Positions 32,691 to 41,069 of a stretch of 64,000 bases of DNA are shown here, piece after piece. Position 1 is the stretch's first letter; every line of letters begins with the position of its first letter. The stretch comes from Synechococcus sp. CC9902 (lineage in GTDB: Bacteria > Cyanobacteriota > Cyanobacteriia > PCC-6307 > Cyanobiaceae): the NCBI RefSeq assembly GCF_000012505.1, contig NC_007513.1, forward strand, positions 496,001 through 560,000. Direction: 5' to 3'. The translations under genes were made by a program, and so were the position numbers. The notes under the pieces are model-generated. The model saw only the letters and a list, made by a program, of their open reading frames with translations, ran no database searches and was not told where the DNA came from.

Positions 32691-33242
32691 ATGGCCGACC
32701 AAGACCGGGTAGAAATTCTCTCCGACCGAGAGCTGGGCCGAACCTTGGTCCGTCTGGCGACGCAGGTGTTGGAGCAAGTGGACGACAGCCGTCGCTTGAT
32801 GTTGCTGGGAATCCCGACACGAGGTGTGGAGCTGTCCCGTGTTTTGGCTCAGGAATTGGAGCGATTGAGTGGTCATCCGATTGCTCAAGGATCAATTGAC
32901 CCGACCTTTCATCGAGATGATCTCGAGCGGATCGGTACACGCTTGGCGCAAACAACAACTCTCCCTTGCAACCTGGAAGATCGGCAGGTGTTGTTGGTGG
33001 ACGATGTGATTTTCACAGGGCGCACAGTGCGTGCGGCCATGGAGGCACTCCATGGCTGGGGCCGAGCCCAGCGCGTGATGTTGCTCGTAATGGTGGACCG
33101 TGGTCACAGGGAGTTGCCGATTCAGCCGGACTTCTGTGGCCGAACGGTCCCCTCGCGGCGCAGCGAAACGATCGAACTGCGCCTGCGAGATGTTGACGGG
33201 GAAGAGGGGGTCTTTCTGAAGCGCTCTATCCCGCTGACATGA
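32691..33242 (+). CDS. pyrR: PyrR (pyrimidine regulator / uracil phosphoribosyltransferase)
   Basis: The 183-residue type I phosphoribosyltransferase with the PRPP loop VLLVDDVIFTGRT. PyrR proteins regulate pyr genes and/or convert uracil to UMP; no pyr operon is seen here, so only the enzymatic role can be proposed. ATG at 32691 starts the conserved part; the frame is open upstream to 32544. The 3' end overlaps the convergent ftrV by 17 bases. Confidence 0.93.
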   Translation: MADQDRVEILSDRELGRTLVRLATQVLEQVDDSRRLMLLGIPTRGVELSRVLAQELERLSGHPIAQGSIDPTFHRDDLERIGTRLAQTTTLPCNLEDRQVLLVDDVIFTGRTVRAAMEALHGWGRAQRVMLLVMVDRGHRELPIQPDFCGRTVPSRRSETIELRLRDVDGEEGVFLKRSIPLT

Positions 33243-33480
33243 GCTCCTCAGCGTGGAAATGGGCCTTGTATCGACCAAACGCAACGATGACGGGAAGGGT
33301 GGGGCTAATCGTGCGGCCTTTCCAGTCATTCAGCACAGTCACGATCTCACCGTTTTGGCCCTGCATGTCGAAGGCCTCGCCGCGATGCTCGGGGTGGTTG
33401 TACACAACAACAGACGTGTTGACCTGCACCTTGTCGCCCGTCTGCATCGCACCAAAACAATCCTGAATCCATTTTGTCAT
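33226..33480 (-). CDS. ftrV: Ferredoxin-thioredoxin reductase, variable subunit
   Basis: An 84-residue SH3-like subunit that stabilises the catalytic FtrC in the chain from ferredoxin to thioredoxin. The family core is GDKVQVNTSVVVYNHPEHRGEAFDMQG with a later W.GR element. The start ATG at 33480 overlaps the stop of the upstream membrane-anchored protein (ATGA), so it is coupled to it. A later Met (codon 12) is also possible and would give the usual length of about 73. ftrC is not in the window. Confidence 0.9.
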   Translation of the reverse strand: MTKWIQDCFGAMQTGDKVQVNTSVVVYNHPEHRGEAFDMQGQNGEIVTVLNDWKGRTISPTLPVIVAFGRYKAHFHAEELMSAG

Positions 33481-34319
33481 GGTCCTGTTGCCGGCCGTTG
33501 GCAAAAGCTTTCCGGTCCGTCTTCTTTGACCCGACCCCCCAGGCTTTGGCAGCCGGCTTGGAAGGCGTCCCAAGGTTCGATGCCTTGGATTAATTGCCGT
33601 TGGACCGCCTGTTCGAGCTCTTCACCAGAAATCACATTGGAAGGCTCAGCAGCGTGTTGGTTGTGTTCTGTTCCGCTGTCAAAACCTGCAAGGCCGGTTT
33701 CGATGCCCTTTTTCAGAACTTCAGCCTTGGATTGCCACCAGGGGTGATCGAGACGATTCAAGCTGTCGAGTGCTTCCCACCAGCGTTCCTGTTGCACCAG
33801 GCGTTCGAGGCGCGTGTGTTCGACGCTGTTGCGGTTCCAGATCTCTTGAAATGTTTTTCGAAGATCTCGGATCGGTTCTCGCTGCTGAAGTTCCAGTGGT
33901 TTGAGGAGAGCCAGGGATGGCTTCAACTGTCCTTGGCGAAACAATCGGATTGCTCGCTCTTGAATCGCCTGCTGCCATTGGTTGAGCCTGGCTCGATGCT
34001 TGTCGAGATCACCTTGTTTCGAAACCACGAGTTTGTATTGCAGGTCGAGCGCTTGGCTCGTGGCCCCTTGTGCCCATAACTCTTCAGCATGGCGCTGACG
34101 ACACAGTGCAAGCTCTGCGGGCGCGCTTTGTCCGAGCCATTGCAAAGCGGCCAATTGATCGCTGGCGCGAATGCATCCTTCGTAATCCTGGTTTGCAATG
34201 GCGCTGCGGAGGTGTGCTGGTAATTGTTTTTCCCACCAGAACGCACCCCCCGCAATCGCGAGCACCATGCTCAGGGTGGCCAGCACCCAAAGCTGAAGCA
34301 GGTGGCGATGCACCGCCAA
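33477..34319 (-). CDS. Membrane-anchored helical repeat-like protein, unknown
   Basis: A 280-residue protein with one N-terminal membrane helix (LQLWVLATLSMVLAIAGGAFWW) and an otherwise soluble, Gln/Leu/Trp-rich helical body that looks TPR-like (AELALCRQRHAEELWAQG, LFRQGQLKPSLALLKPLEL). The C-terminus has a small Cys-containing segment (FQAGCQSLGGRV...SFCQRP). It lies 75 bases after the Hsp70-like gene and overlaps ftrV by four bases. It could be an anchored partner of either; no family name recognised. Confidence 0.65.
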   Translation of the reverse strand: MAVHRHLLQLWVLATLSMVLAIAGGAFWWEKQLPAHLRSAIANQDYEGCIRASDQLAALQWLGQSAPAELALCRQRHAEELWAQGATSQALDLQYKLVVSKQGDLDKHRARLNQWQQAIQERAIRLFRQGQLKPSLALLKPLELQQREPIRDLRKTFQEIWNRNSVEHTRLERLVQQERWWEALDSLNRLDHPWWQSKAEVLKKGIETGLAGFDSGTEHNQHAAEPSNVISGEELEQAVQRQLIQGIEPWDAFQAGCQSLGGRVKEDGPESFCQRPATGP

Positions 34320-34394
34320 GGAAATTTTGCGGGAGTCGATAGGTGTGTTCTATGGAGCCGCGCCCTGTGCACCCAGGATCTGTGGACGGACGTC

Positions 34395-35969
34395 CTATCG
34401 GACCGTGCCCAGGATCACGGTGGGGAGTTGTTTTTGAGATCGAAGATCGCGGATGGTGAGCTGCAGCCGTGCCTCGGCATCGATCGACCAGCGCAAATGA
34501 AGGCAGTCTTGTCCGATTTCTCCAGGTGGAGACAGGGGCAAGACAAGGGGATCGCTCGGCCAGGGCAGATGGTCGCTCTCACTGGTTTCGAGCTCCCGAA
34601 CGGTCGGCAAGCCATTCACGAAGACAACACTGTGCCTGCCTTGGGTTAAGGGCTCTGCCAAGACCAATTCAATGCTGCGTTGTCCGGTCTGGCTAGCGGC
34701 CAGAATCAGCTCGAGTGGCTCACTGCTGGGCCAAGGCTGGCCAGCGACGAAAAGGGGATGCCAGTGATGGCGATTGGTGCGTTGATCCCAGGTGCGAACC
34801 GAGACGCCGTTGTTCAAGACATCTCGGATTGCAACCCCTGGGGTGAGCTTGAGTGCCCCTAGTGCGACGGCATCAACCGGTGGGGGGGTGAGTAAAGGAG
34901 CAGGAGCCGTGTTGTCGGCCAGCCAGCGGCGCAGCCAAGGCAGTTGAGCTCCGCCGCCAACCGCCACGACACCCGCAAGATCCTCGAGGTGGCAGTTGTT
35001 TCGTCGTCCTCCGGCCAGGGTGGTTTCCATCAGTTCTGCCAGGACTGTGTCGAAGTCGTGCTGTTCGAGGAGTTGATCGAGCTCGCGGCGAGACAGACGA
35101 AGGCTGTGTTGTTGTTCATCAGCTGTGATCTCAAGCAACTGGTCTCGATCGGGCACGTCACTGCTGCTGAGACGGCATTTCAGACGTTCTGCAGCGTCCA
35201 GCAACGTTGAGGTCACCGGCTGATTGGGGCAGCAGGCATTCACGATCCAGCGATCGATATCACGACCGCCGAGCCGCATGCCCGCCTTCCCAAGCACCTT
35301 CGCTGTGCGTAGTTTTTGACCGCTGGTATCACCAAGACTTCTTCCACCAAGCCGCAAGAGCTGGGCGATGGGAGCCGCTTTGCCTTCGCCGCCTTCCAGG
35401 GACACCAGGGCTAGATCAAGGGTGCTGCCACCAAGATCCACGACCAACATCCGCGATCCTGGAGGCAAACCGGCTCCCAAGGCGGCGGCTGTGGGCTCAT
35501 CAACCAAGGCAATTTCTTGAACGGGCAGTGCATCACTCGCTTGAAGGAGCCAGCTTCGGTAAGTCCGATAGCTCTCCACTGGAGCCGAAAGCACAAGCCG
35601 CTCGATGTTGAGGTCTTGGGGAAGCCTTTGCCACACCTCTCTCAACAATTGCTGTCCTGCCCAGCAAGCACGGTTGTGTTCCGGGGTGTCTTCTGGTCCG
35701 ATCAGACGTTTGAAATCCCGGTGAAGCTTTGGGTCATCGGAGTCATCCAGCCCTGCTTCGATCACCTGACGGCCAATCAAGGGCTGGTCACCGTTGTCCC
35801 AGACGAGGCTGGGTACTTCTCCTGGGCGGCGGCTAATCGGAGCGAGCTCCACTAGCTGTGCTGTTGGAGTATCAGGCGATTGAAAGGCCACCACTGTTGT
35901 GGTGCTCCCCAAATCAATTGCCAGCGTTCCGCCACGGCCGGTTGAATGTTGAAGCTTTTCTTCTCCCAC
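34395..35969 (-). CDS. Hsp70/DnaK-like protein with atypical C-terminus
   Basis: A 524-residue protein with an actin-type ATPase domain: phosphate 1 loop LAIDLGSTTTVVAFQS, phosphate 2 loop MLVVDLGGSTLDLALV and adenosine motif VVAVGGGAQLPWL. Residues 1 to about 370 cover the nucleotide-binding domain. The remaining about 150 residues form a short beta-rich part and lack the DnaK helical lid and EEVD-like tail. It is about 100 residues shorter than DnaK, so it is a specialised homolog. It lies upstream of the membrane-anchored protein and ftrV on the same strand. Confidence 0.85.
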   Translation of the reverse strand: MGEEKLQHSTGRGGTLAIDLGSTTTVVAFQSPDTPTAQLVELAPISRRPGEVPSLVWDNGDQPLIGRQVIEAGLDDSDDPKLHRDFKRLIGPEDTPEHNRACWAGQQLLREVWQRLPQDLNIERLVLSAPVESYRTYRSWLLQASDALPVQEIALVDEPTAAALGAGLPPGSRMLVVDLGGSTLDLALVSLEGGEGKAAPIAQLLRLGGRSLGDTSGQKLRTAKVLGKAGMRLGGRDIDRWIVNACCPNQPVTSTLLDAAERLKCRLSSSDVPDRDQLLEITADEQQHSLRLSRRELDQLLEQHDFDTVLAELMETTLAGGRRNNCHLEDLAGVVAVGGGAQLPWLRRWLADNTAPAPLLTPPPVDAVALGALKLTPGVAIRDVLNNGVSVRTWDQRTNRHHWHPLFVAGQPWPSSEPLELILAASQTGQRSIELVLAEPLTQGRHSVVFVNGLPTVRELETSESDHLPWPSDPLVLPLSPPGEIGQDCLHLRWSIDAEARLQLTIRDLRSQKQLPTVILGTVR

Positions 35970-36031
35970 GCTGTGTCACGCCGCGCTGGGTGCACGTTGA
36001 TATCAGGTTGAGAGTAACGGGATCGGTGCTG

Positions 36032-36316
36032 ATGGATCGTCTACAGCGGCTGATTTTTTCTTACTACCGCGAGGAACCAGCCTTACAACAGCTGTTGCAA
36101 CCGCTCCATTCCTGTCGCATGCGTCGTAGCTGGGGCAGTGTGCGGATTGAATGTCGTGATGATGGGCATCTGGAGGACGTGAGTGCGCTTCTGGGTTATG
36201 TACGGGAGCCACTGGCGGCTCTCGACCTTGGGCGCCAGATCGTGTTGCGTGGCTCGGGTTCACGCCAGCGTTCCTATCCAATGCATGTCCCCTTTCCCAG
36301 CGATCAACTTGCTTAA
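36032..36316 (+). CDS. Hypothetical protein, 94 residues
   Basis: ATG at 36032 (GTG 36026 also possible) opens a 94-residue soluble protein with MDRLQRLIFSYYREEPAL, a basic middle and a C-terminal strand-rich end. No family recognised. Divergent from the Hsp70-like gene and followed after 51 bases by rpoZ, so it may share that transcript. Confidence 0.6.
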   Translation: MDRLQRLIFSYYREEPALQQLLQPLHSCRMRRSWGSVRIECRDDGHLEDVSALLGYVREPLAALDLGRQIVLRGSGSRQRSYPMHVPFPSDQLA

Positions 36317-36367
36317 TGAAAACGTGGCGATCAACGATTAAGGTGGTTGATTGAATGCAGTTGGCTT

Positions 36368-36595
36368 GTGATTTCGGCAGGGGTTGATTCAAGTGATCTT
36401 GCCAAGCGTGGCGAGAGCCTGATCCGGCAATCCAGCAATCGTTATCTCACCACAGTTCGCATCGCGTTTCGTGCGAAGCAGCGGCGTTTCGACGACTTCG
36501 ATGGCTTGCTGGAGGAATCGAGTGTGAAACCGGTGCAACGGGCCATCGTTGAGTTAAGCGATGAGCAAGATCAGCCTGATCTGTTGCCTGGCTAA
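36368..36595 (+). CDS. rpoZ: RNA polymerase subunit omega
   Basis: The 75-residue accessory subunit that helps beta' fold. The segment [20 protein letters not shown] followed by [11 protein letters not shown] and [10 protein letters not shown] is the cyanobacterial omega pattern. GTG at 36368 is used because no ATG lies near the conserved start. Six bases separate it from the DUF1818 gene. Confidence 0.92.
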   Translation: MISAGVDSSDLAKRGESLIRQSSNRYLTTVRIAFRAKQRRFDDFDGLLEESSVKPVQRAIVELSDEQDQPDLLPG

Positions 36596-36601
36596 CTCGC
36601 C

Positions 36602-36961
36602 GTGATTTTGCAGGAAGGGCCCGGATGGCGTTTGGCCCGGGACTCTTTAAGAGGAGAGTTCAACATTTTGGTTGGAGGCGAAGGCTGGGCCTTTGAGCTC
36701 ACATCACCTGAATGGAAAGAGTTTGTAGACCTTCTCTCAACCCTTGAGGCCCAGCACTCTGCGTTGAAGGATCAGCTCATGGCCGAGGAGGCCATCGAAC
36801 TCGAGCTGGATCGAGGTGTTTGGTGGGGGTGTTTGGCTGGAGATTGCCAAAGCTGGAGTCTTGCGATCGTTCTGACGCCCGAGGAGGGGCGTGGGGTGGA
36901 AGGGTTTTGGCCAGCCCCGACAGCGGCGGCGTTGGTCGCTGCTGTCAGAACATTGGGATGA
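36602..36961 (+). CDS. DUF1818 family protein
   Basis: A 119-residue protein of a cyanobacterial family, with GPGWRLARDSLRGEFNILVGGEGWAFELT and GFWPAPTAAALVAA near the C-terminus. Function unknown. The GTG at 36602 follows rpoZ by six bases, so both are probably cotranscribed. Confidence 0.8.
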   Translation: MILQEGPGWRLARDSLRGEFNILVGGEGWAFELTSPEWKEFVDLLSTLEAQHSALKDQLMAEEAIELELDRGVWWGCLAGDCQSWSLAIVLTPEEGRGVEGFWPAPTAAALVAAVRTLG

Positions 36962-37284
36962 TTGACCATTGATTAGCTGGTCTCATCAATCGCAGCTGAT
37001 TGATTCTTCCCCATCTCAGCCCCCGTCTTTGCACAGTTTTTCCACAGGGTTGTCGTACGGACCGCTGTCGCAACAAAGCTCTGTGGAAAGCGGAAGCTTT
37101 GGGCTTCATTTGTTGACGTTTGCAAGGAGCCTGTTAGCGAACTTCTGAGTCCTGCGATCGGGAACGCCTGAACGCTGTAACCGCAGCATTCTCAAAAGGA
37201 GTCCCATGAGACTTGCGTGATTTGAGTTTTCTTGACGGGTGCCAATTCTTGTGGAGAACTGGTTGTGCGGTAAGGGCGTTTTTG
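36962..37284. other. Intergenic region with two DnaA-box-like sites
   Basis: No gene is seen here. TTTTCCACA at 37038-37046 matches the cyanobacterial DnaA-box form, and TGTGGAAAG at 37082-37090 is an inverted copy with one mismatch. No AT-rich unwinding stretch or further boxes are seen, so a full origin is not supported. Confidence 0.45.
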
Positions 37285-37533
37285 ATGCAATCGGGTTTGG
37301 AGCAGGTCGTCGAAGGTGGAGACAATGTGGTGAGTTTTCAGTCGGAACTTCCTCTCGCTTTACAGCAGGCCATGGTGCAGTTCATTGAGCGACATCCCAA
37401 TTGGGATCAGTACCGCCTCGTTCAGGCGGCACTGGCCGGATTCTTGGTGCAAAACGGGATTGAGTCCCGCGAAATCACCCGGGTCTACGTGGGCAATATG
37501 TTTCGACGTGAATCTCTTCTCCATGGGGCTTGA
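37285..37533 (+). CDS. DUF2811 family protein
   Basis: A small protein (82 residues from ATG 37285) whose body, VVSFQSELPLALQQAM followed by FIERHPNWDQYRLVQAALAG and YVGNMF, fits the cyanobacterial DUF2811 family. A shorter start at GTG 37327 is equally plausible because GGTGGAG lies just upstream; ATG 37285 has AAGGG upstream. Function unknown. The 3' end overlaps the convergent membrane-protein gene by 49 bases. Confidence 0.8.
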   Translation: MQSGLEQVVEGGDNVVSFQSELPLALQQAMVQFIERHPNWDQYRLVQAALAGFLVQNGIESREITRVYVGNMFRRESLLHGA

Positions 37534-38213
37534 GGTCGACAGCAAGCCATCAGGATCAGCGCGCTGAAGGGCAAACTCAGCAGGAGCCCAAGCGTCGCTC
37601 CCAGTAATCCCAGTGCGTTGATACCCAGCAGCAACCCCAAAACGGCGAGCATTTTCAAGCTGTTGTTTTGAACAAGTCGTCGACTCCGGTCCATGGCTTG
37701 AAGGGCTCTGCAGCGGTGATGAACCAGCAGCGGTAACGACATCACCTGGGTGAAGAGGCCCGCTCCAAGGATCAGAGCTCCGAGGATCACAATCAGGCCT
37801 GCCAGGGTTGTGCTGACTTGCCCGACGGCCCAACTCAGGCACTGAATCAGCGTTAACCCAGCCACCAGTAGGAGAAGCTCGATCACCATCAGCGCGAAGG
37901 CGTGGCAGAGGAGGGCTGTGAGTCGTTGGGGTGGCTTTGGTTCAAGGGGTGCTGGCAAAAGCTGATCGGCGAACCGCAGTAAGCCCAGTAGGGGAACCAT
38001 GGGCAGCCCAAGGCTGATCAATACAGCGATGTCTCCAAACCGAGCCACACCTGGCGTGGAGATTGCCCGCAGGTCTTGGGCTACGACGGCGGGGCCGATC
38101 GCACACATCAAGACGAGAGCGGCTAGCCCAACGCAGCTCCACGGGGCTTTCCCAAAGCCGATCCAGGCTCGTGGAAGCAGGGTGATCAGGGGAAGGTCAG
38201 TGGAGAGGGCCAA
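37485..38213 (-). CDS. Multi-span membrane protein, unknown
   Basis: A 242-residue integral membrane protein with about five hydrophobic segments (for example CVGLAALVLMCAIGPAVV, AFALMVIELLLLVAGLTL, LAGLIVILGALILGAGL, MLAVLGLLLGINALGLLG). Between segments lies the basic loop HHRCRALQAMDRSRRLV. The layout resembles uncharacterised bacterial DUF-type membrane proteins. It overlaps the upstream EVE gene by 17 bases on the same strand. Confidence 0.7.
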   Translation of the reverse strand: MALSTDLPLITLLPRAWIGFGKAPWSCVGLAALVLMCAIGPAVVAQDLRAISTPGVARFGDIAVLISLGLPMVPLLGLLRFADQLLPAPLEPKPPQRLTALLCHAFALMVIELLLLVAGLTLIQCLSWAVGQVSTTLAGLIVILGALILGAGLFTQVMSLPLLVHHRCRALQAMDRSRRLVQNNSLKMLAVLGLLLGINALGLLGATLGLLLSLPFSALILMACCRPQAPWRRDSRRNILPT

Positions 38214-38667
38214 GCCGATCCAGCAGGTCTTTTGCAGTCGTGGTCGGGACGGGCAAAATGGAAAGTCGATTTCCCCGCTTGATCACAGGCAGTTGCTCTT
38301 CGTTGTAAGAGGCGCGCAATTGATCCAGGCTGAGAAGTTGGTCAAATTGGCCAAGGAAACGAAGTCGAGCACAGTCCCATCGCGGTTGATCCTGTTTGGA
38401 TTTGGGGTCGAAATACTTGGCAGTGGAATCAAATTGAGTCGGGTCGACTAAATGTGTTTCCACAACTTCCATCAAGCCAATGATTCCTGGTGGTTTGCAA
38501 TTGGAGTGATAAAAAAAGGCTTGGTCACCCACGCTCATGCTGCGCATGAAATTGCGGGCCTGATAATTGCGAATTCCATCCCAGAGGGTTGATTCCTCTC
38601 GGCGCAAATCATCGATGCCATAGGCATCAGGCTCGCTTTTCATCAGCCAAAAGGCCACAGACACCAA
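38197..38667 (-). CDS. EVE domain protein
   Basis: A 156-residue PUA-like EVE domain protein, similar to thymocyte nuclear protein 1. Family motifs: FWLMKSEPDAYGIDDL, WDGIRNYQARNFMR, GDQAFFYHSNCKPPGIIGLMEV and DPKSKQDQPRW. EVE domains are associated with modified nucleobases in DNA or RNA. First gene of a two-gene minus-strand unit with the membrane protein. Confidence 0.93.
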   Translation of the reverse strand: MVSVAFWLMKSEPDAYGIDDLRREESTLWDGIRNYQARNFMRSMSVGDQAFFYHSNCKPPGIIGLMEVVETHLVDPTQFDSTAKYFDPKSKQDQPRWDCARLRFLGQFDQLLSLDQLRASYNEEQLPVIKRGNRLSILPVPTTTAKDLLDRLGPLH

Positions 38668-38727
38668 TCGTGTGATCCCATTTTGAGTTGGCTCTGGCGA
38701 ACCGCCAGCAAAGATGCTCGATTTGTT

Positions 38728-40116
38728 TCACCCCACGTGCATGTGGGGCTGCATCAAGTCGCGGAAATGATCGCCTCGGGCTTCGAAATCTTGGTACTGA
38801 TCAAAACTGGCGCAGGCTGGGGATAGCAGCAAGCTGGACGCTTGCAGCTCGGATGTTGCCCGAACGGCAATCGCTACGGCAGCGCTCAGATCGGTGCAGC
38901 GATGCACCTGTCCTTGATAGTTGGACTGACGGATCAGTGCGTCTAATTCCTCTGCCCCAGCGCCGAACAACACCACCGCGCAAGCCTTTGATTTCAATTC
39001 GGCTAGCCAGCCTGTGGCGTTACCGCGTTTGGTCTGGCCTCCCGCCAAGACCACCACTGGGCCTGCCATGGCCTGCAGGCCGACCGCGGCTGCGTCGTAG
39101 TTGGTGGCCTTGCTGTCATTGAAAACGTCGGCAGAGGAAGTGGATCCGAGGTTCTCGAGACGATGGGGAACGCCAGGGAAGCTCTCGAGGCCTTGGGCAA
39201 TCTGCTCCGCATTGAGGCCGATCTGTGCGGCGGCAGCTGTAACCAACAACAGGTTTTGACGATTGTGGGCCCCTGGCATCGCCAAGACTTTGGCTGGAAA
39301 CATCGCACCGCCTTCTCTCGCTTGCACCGTTCCAGCGTCATCAATCCAAAAATCTGCGGGTGGGTCGTCATGGCAAGGGGGCGCTGCCTTCACCCACATC
39401 CCGCGCTTGAGGGATGGGCGATGGGCGGAGAGATCCGCATCATCCCCATTGAAGATGGCCAAGCTGGAGCGCTGCAGCAGGCTGTGTTTAATCGCCCTGT
39501 AGGCCTCAAGTGTTCCGTGGCGTTCGAGATGGTCTGGGGTGAGGGTGGTCCAAATGCCGATGCTTGGAGCCAAGTTTGGGCCTGCCTCGATTTGGTAACT
39601 ACTGAGTTCCATCACCAGCCAATCCGGCTTGGGCGTCTCCCCCCTTCTGATTTTCAGCGCCATGTCCGCCGCTGAAACGCCCATGTTCCCTCCCATGGGG
39701 GCAACGATTCCGGCATGGCCCAGCACATGACTGAGAAGGTGGGTGACCGTGGTTTTGCCGTTGGTTCCGGTGATTCCCACCCAAGGAATGTCGTTGAGGG
39801 CCTCCCAGGCCAGCTCGATCTCCCCGCGTATCTGAACTCCCTCCTGTCGCAGGCCGTTAAGGGTTGGGTGATCCCATGGAATCCCTGGCCCAACCACCAC
39901 AGCATCTAGGTCCGAACGCCAAGGTTCAAAGCTGTTGATTTCGAGAGGAATGCCCAACTCAACCTGGATGCCTTCCGCTTGAAGTGTTGCTGCGCAGGAC
40001 GTTTGATCGGGACCCGTGCCGCGCTCCAAAACAACAACTTTTTGGCCTTGATGATGTAAGAGACGTGCAGCTCCGAGTCCGGATCGTCCGAGACCAACGA
40101 CGATCGTTAATGTCAT
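38728..40116 (-). CDS. murD: UDP-MurNAc-L-Ala--D-Glu ligase
   Basis: Adds D-glutamate to the peptidoglycan precursor in the cytoplasm. 462 residues with the Mur-ligase ATP loop GITGTNGKTT (117-123 core), the N-terminal Rossmann segment IVVGLGRSGLGAARLL and the VFNDSKATN motif that opens the C-terminal domain. Length is normal. The tRNA-Val lies just upstream on the same strand. Confidence 0.97.
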   Translation of the reverse strand: MTLTIVVGLGRSGLGAARLLHHQGQKVVVLERGTGPDQTSCAATLQAEGIQVELGIPLEINSFEPWRSDLDAVVVGPGIPWDHPTLNGLRQEGVQIRGEIELAWEALNDIPWVGITGTNGKTTVTHLLSHVLGHAGIVAPMGGNMGVSAADMALKIRRGETPKPDWLVMELSSYQIEAGPNLAPSIGIWTTLTPDHLERHGTLEAYRAIKHSLLQRSSLAIFNGDDADLSAHRPSLKRGMWVKAAPPCHDDPPADFWIDDAGTVQAREGGAMFPAKVLAMPGAHNRQNLLLVTAAAAQIGLNAEQIAQGLESFPGVPHRLENLGSTSSADVFNDSKATNYDAAAVGLQAMAGPVVVLAGGQTKRGNATGWLAELKSKACAVVLFGAGAEELDALIRQSNYQGQVHRCTDLSAAVAIAVRATSELQASSLLLSPACASFDQYQDFEARGDHFRDLMQPHMHVG

Positions 40117-40142
40117 CGAAACTTCAGTCCCCTAAAGGGAAA

Positions 40143-40214
40143 TGGGCGATACTGGATTTGAACCAGTGACTTCTACAATGTCAATGTAGCGCTCTACCCC
40201 TGAGCTAATCGCCC
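40143..40214 (-). tRNA. tRNA-Val (GAC)
   Basis: A complete cloverleaf on the minus strand: acceptor GGGCGAT/ATCGCCC, D-stem GCTC/GAGC, anticodon stem CTACA/TGTAG with loop TTGACAT (anticodon GAC) and T-stem ACTGG/CCAGT with TTCAAAT. The discriminator is A and CCA is not encoded. No integrase or repeat flanks it. Confidence 0.95.
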
Positions 40215-40283
40215 CCATTAACCAACATCGAACCACGATTGGTTCACGTTGATCGCAGTGGAGATTAGCAGCCAGAGTGCGTC

Positions 40284-41069
40284 TTAACTGCGCCTGAGTT
40301 CGACACGCCACCGCTCACGTTTTGTCCGGGTGAGCGAGAGCACTTCAAGGGCCCCACGGTCTTGCAGCTGGAGCCGGTCACCGACCCCCACGTCTCGACT
40401 TGCCAGACGCACGTCATGCCAGTTCACGCGCAGACGCCCAGCTTTGATGTGGCCGACAATTTTGGCTCTCGAAAGGCCGAAGCCTGCGGATGCAATGGCA
40501 TCAATCCGACAGGAGGCCTCGACGGTTTGCAGGATTCTGGGGGTGCGTTGGGCTGGTAAGTGGAGCGCTTCAATGGGTAGGGCCTCGCACCGGATCTCAA
40601 CGTCGCGCACGCGACCGCGTTGTTCATGGAGCCTTGCTGCGCTCTCTGGAGTACAAAGCCCCTGGCCACCGCGGTCGCCTCGTACCCAGAGGTCTCCAAT
40701 TTGATCCGGTGCAGCTCCTAACTCTTGTAGGGCGTTGCGAATGTCTTCCGGACTGAGGGGATCGAACAGAAAGTTTCCCTCAATAAGGAGTCCTTGAACG
40801 GGAGCACACGTGTCGGCATCTCCGATTGGGTCGCGTCGCTGGCAGAGGAATCTGCATCGTTCGGCCCCCGGATAGCCCCCATCACGATGCCAGCCAATTT
40901 CACTCAAGTTGCTCAGGCGTTCAAGTGCCTCTTCCTGAAGTCGAGCATCAAGAAATGGGCTCCACGCCGGTTGCCACGTCCGCACGACTTGATCAGCCAG
41001 CTGGATTAGTTGTCTTAGCCCCGCCGGATCGTCTGCTCCTGTGAGGAGCTCCTCCTTCAAAAGGGTCAT
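40284..41069 (-). CDS. Photosystem II S4-domain protein
   Basis: A 261-residue protein of the cyanobacterial/plant PSII S4 family (YlmH-like). The C-terminal S4 RNA-binding domain is RIDAIASAGFGLSRAKIVGHIKAGRLRVN, followed by GDRLQLQDRGALEV. The N-terminal part has the LLEGNFLFDPLS-like segment GLLIEGNFLFDPLSPEDI. ATG at 41069 overlaps the stop of the upstream membrane-protein gene by four bases. The precise role in PSII assembly is not established. Confidence 0.88.
   Translation of the reverse strand: MTLLKEELLTGADDPAGLRQLIQLADQVVRTWQPAWSPFLDARLQEEALERLSNLSEIGWHRDGGYPGAERCRFLCQRRDPIGDADTCAPVQGLLIEGNFLFDPLSPEDIRNALQELGAAPDQIGDLWVRGDRGGQGLCTPESAARLHEQRGRVRDVEIRCEALPIEALHLPAQRTPRILQTVEASCRIDAIASAGFGLSRAKIVGHIKAGRLRVNWHDVRLASRDVGVGDRLQLQDRGALEVLSLTRTKRERWRVELRRS

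Noticed and set aside
36962-37284. Chromosomal origin of replication
   Set aside because: Only two DnaA-box-like sites, no AT-rich unwinding element and no dnaN or dnaA nearby.
39163-39675. 170-codon plus-strand frame inside murD
   Set aside because: Antisense shadow of a clearly recognised gene.
40143-40214. tRNA-Val as an integration site for a genomic island
   Set aside because: No integrase, no direct repeat of the tRNA 3' end and core genes on both sides.
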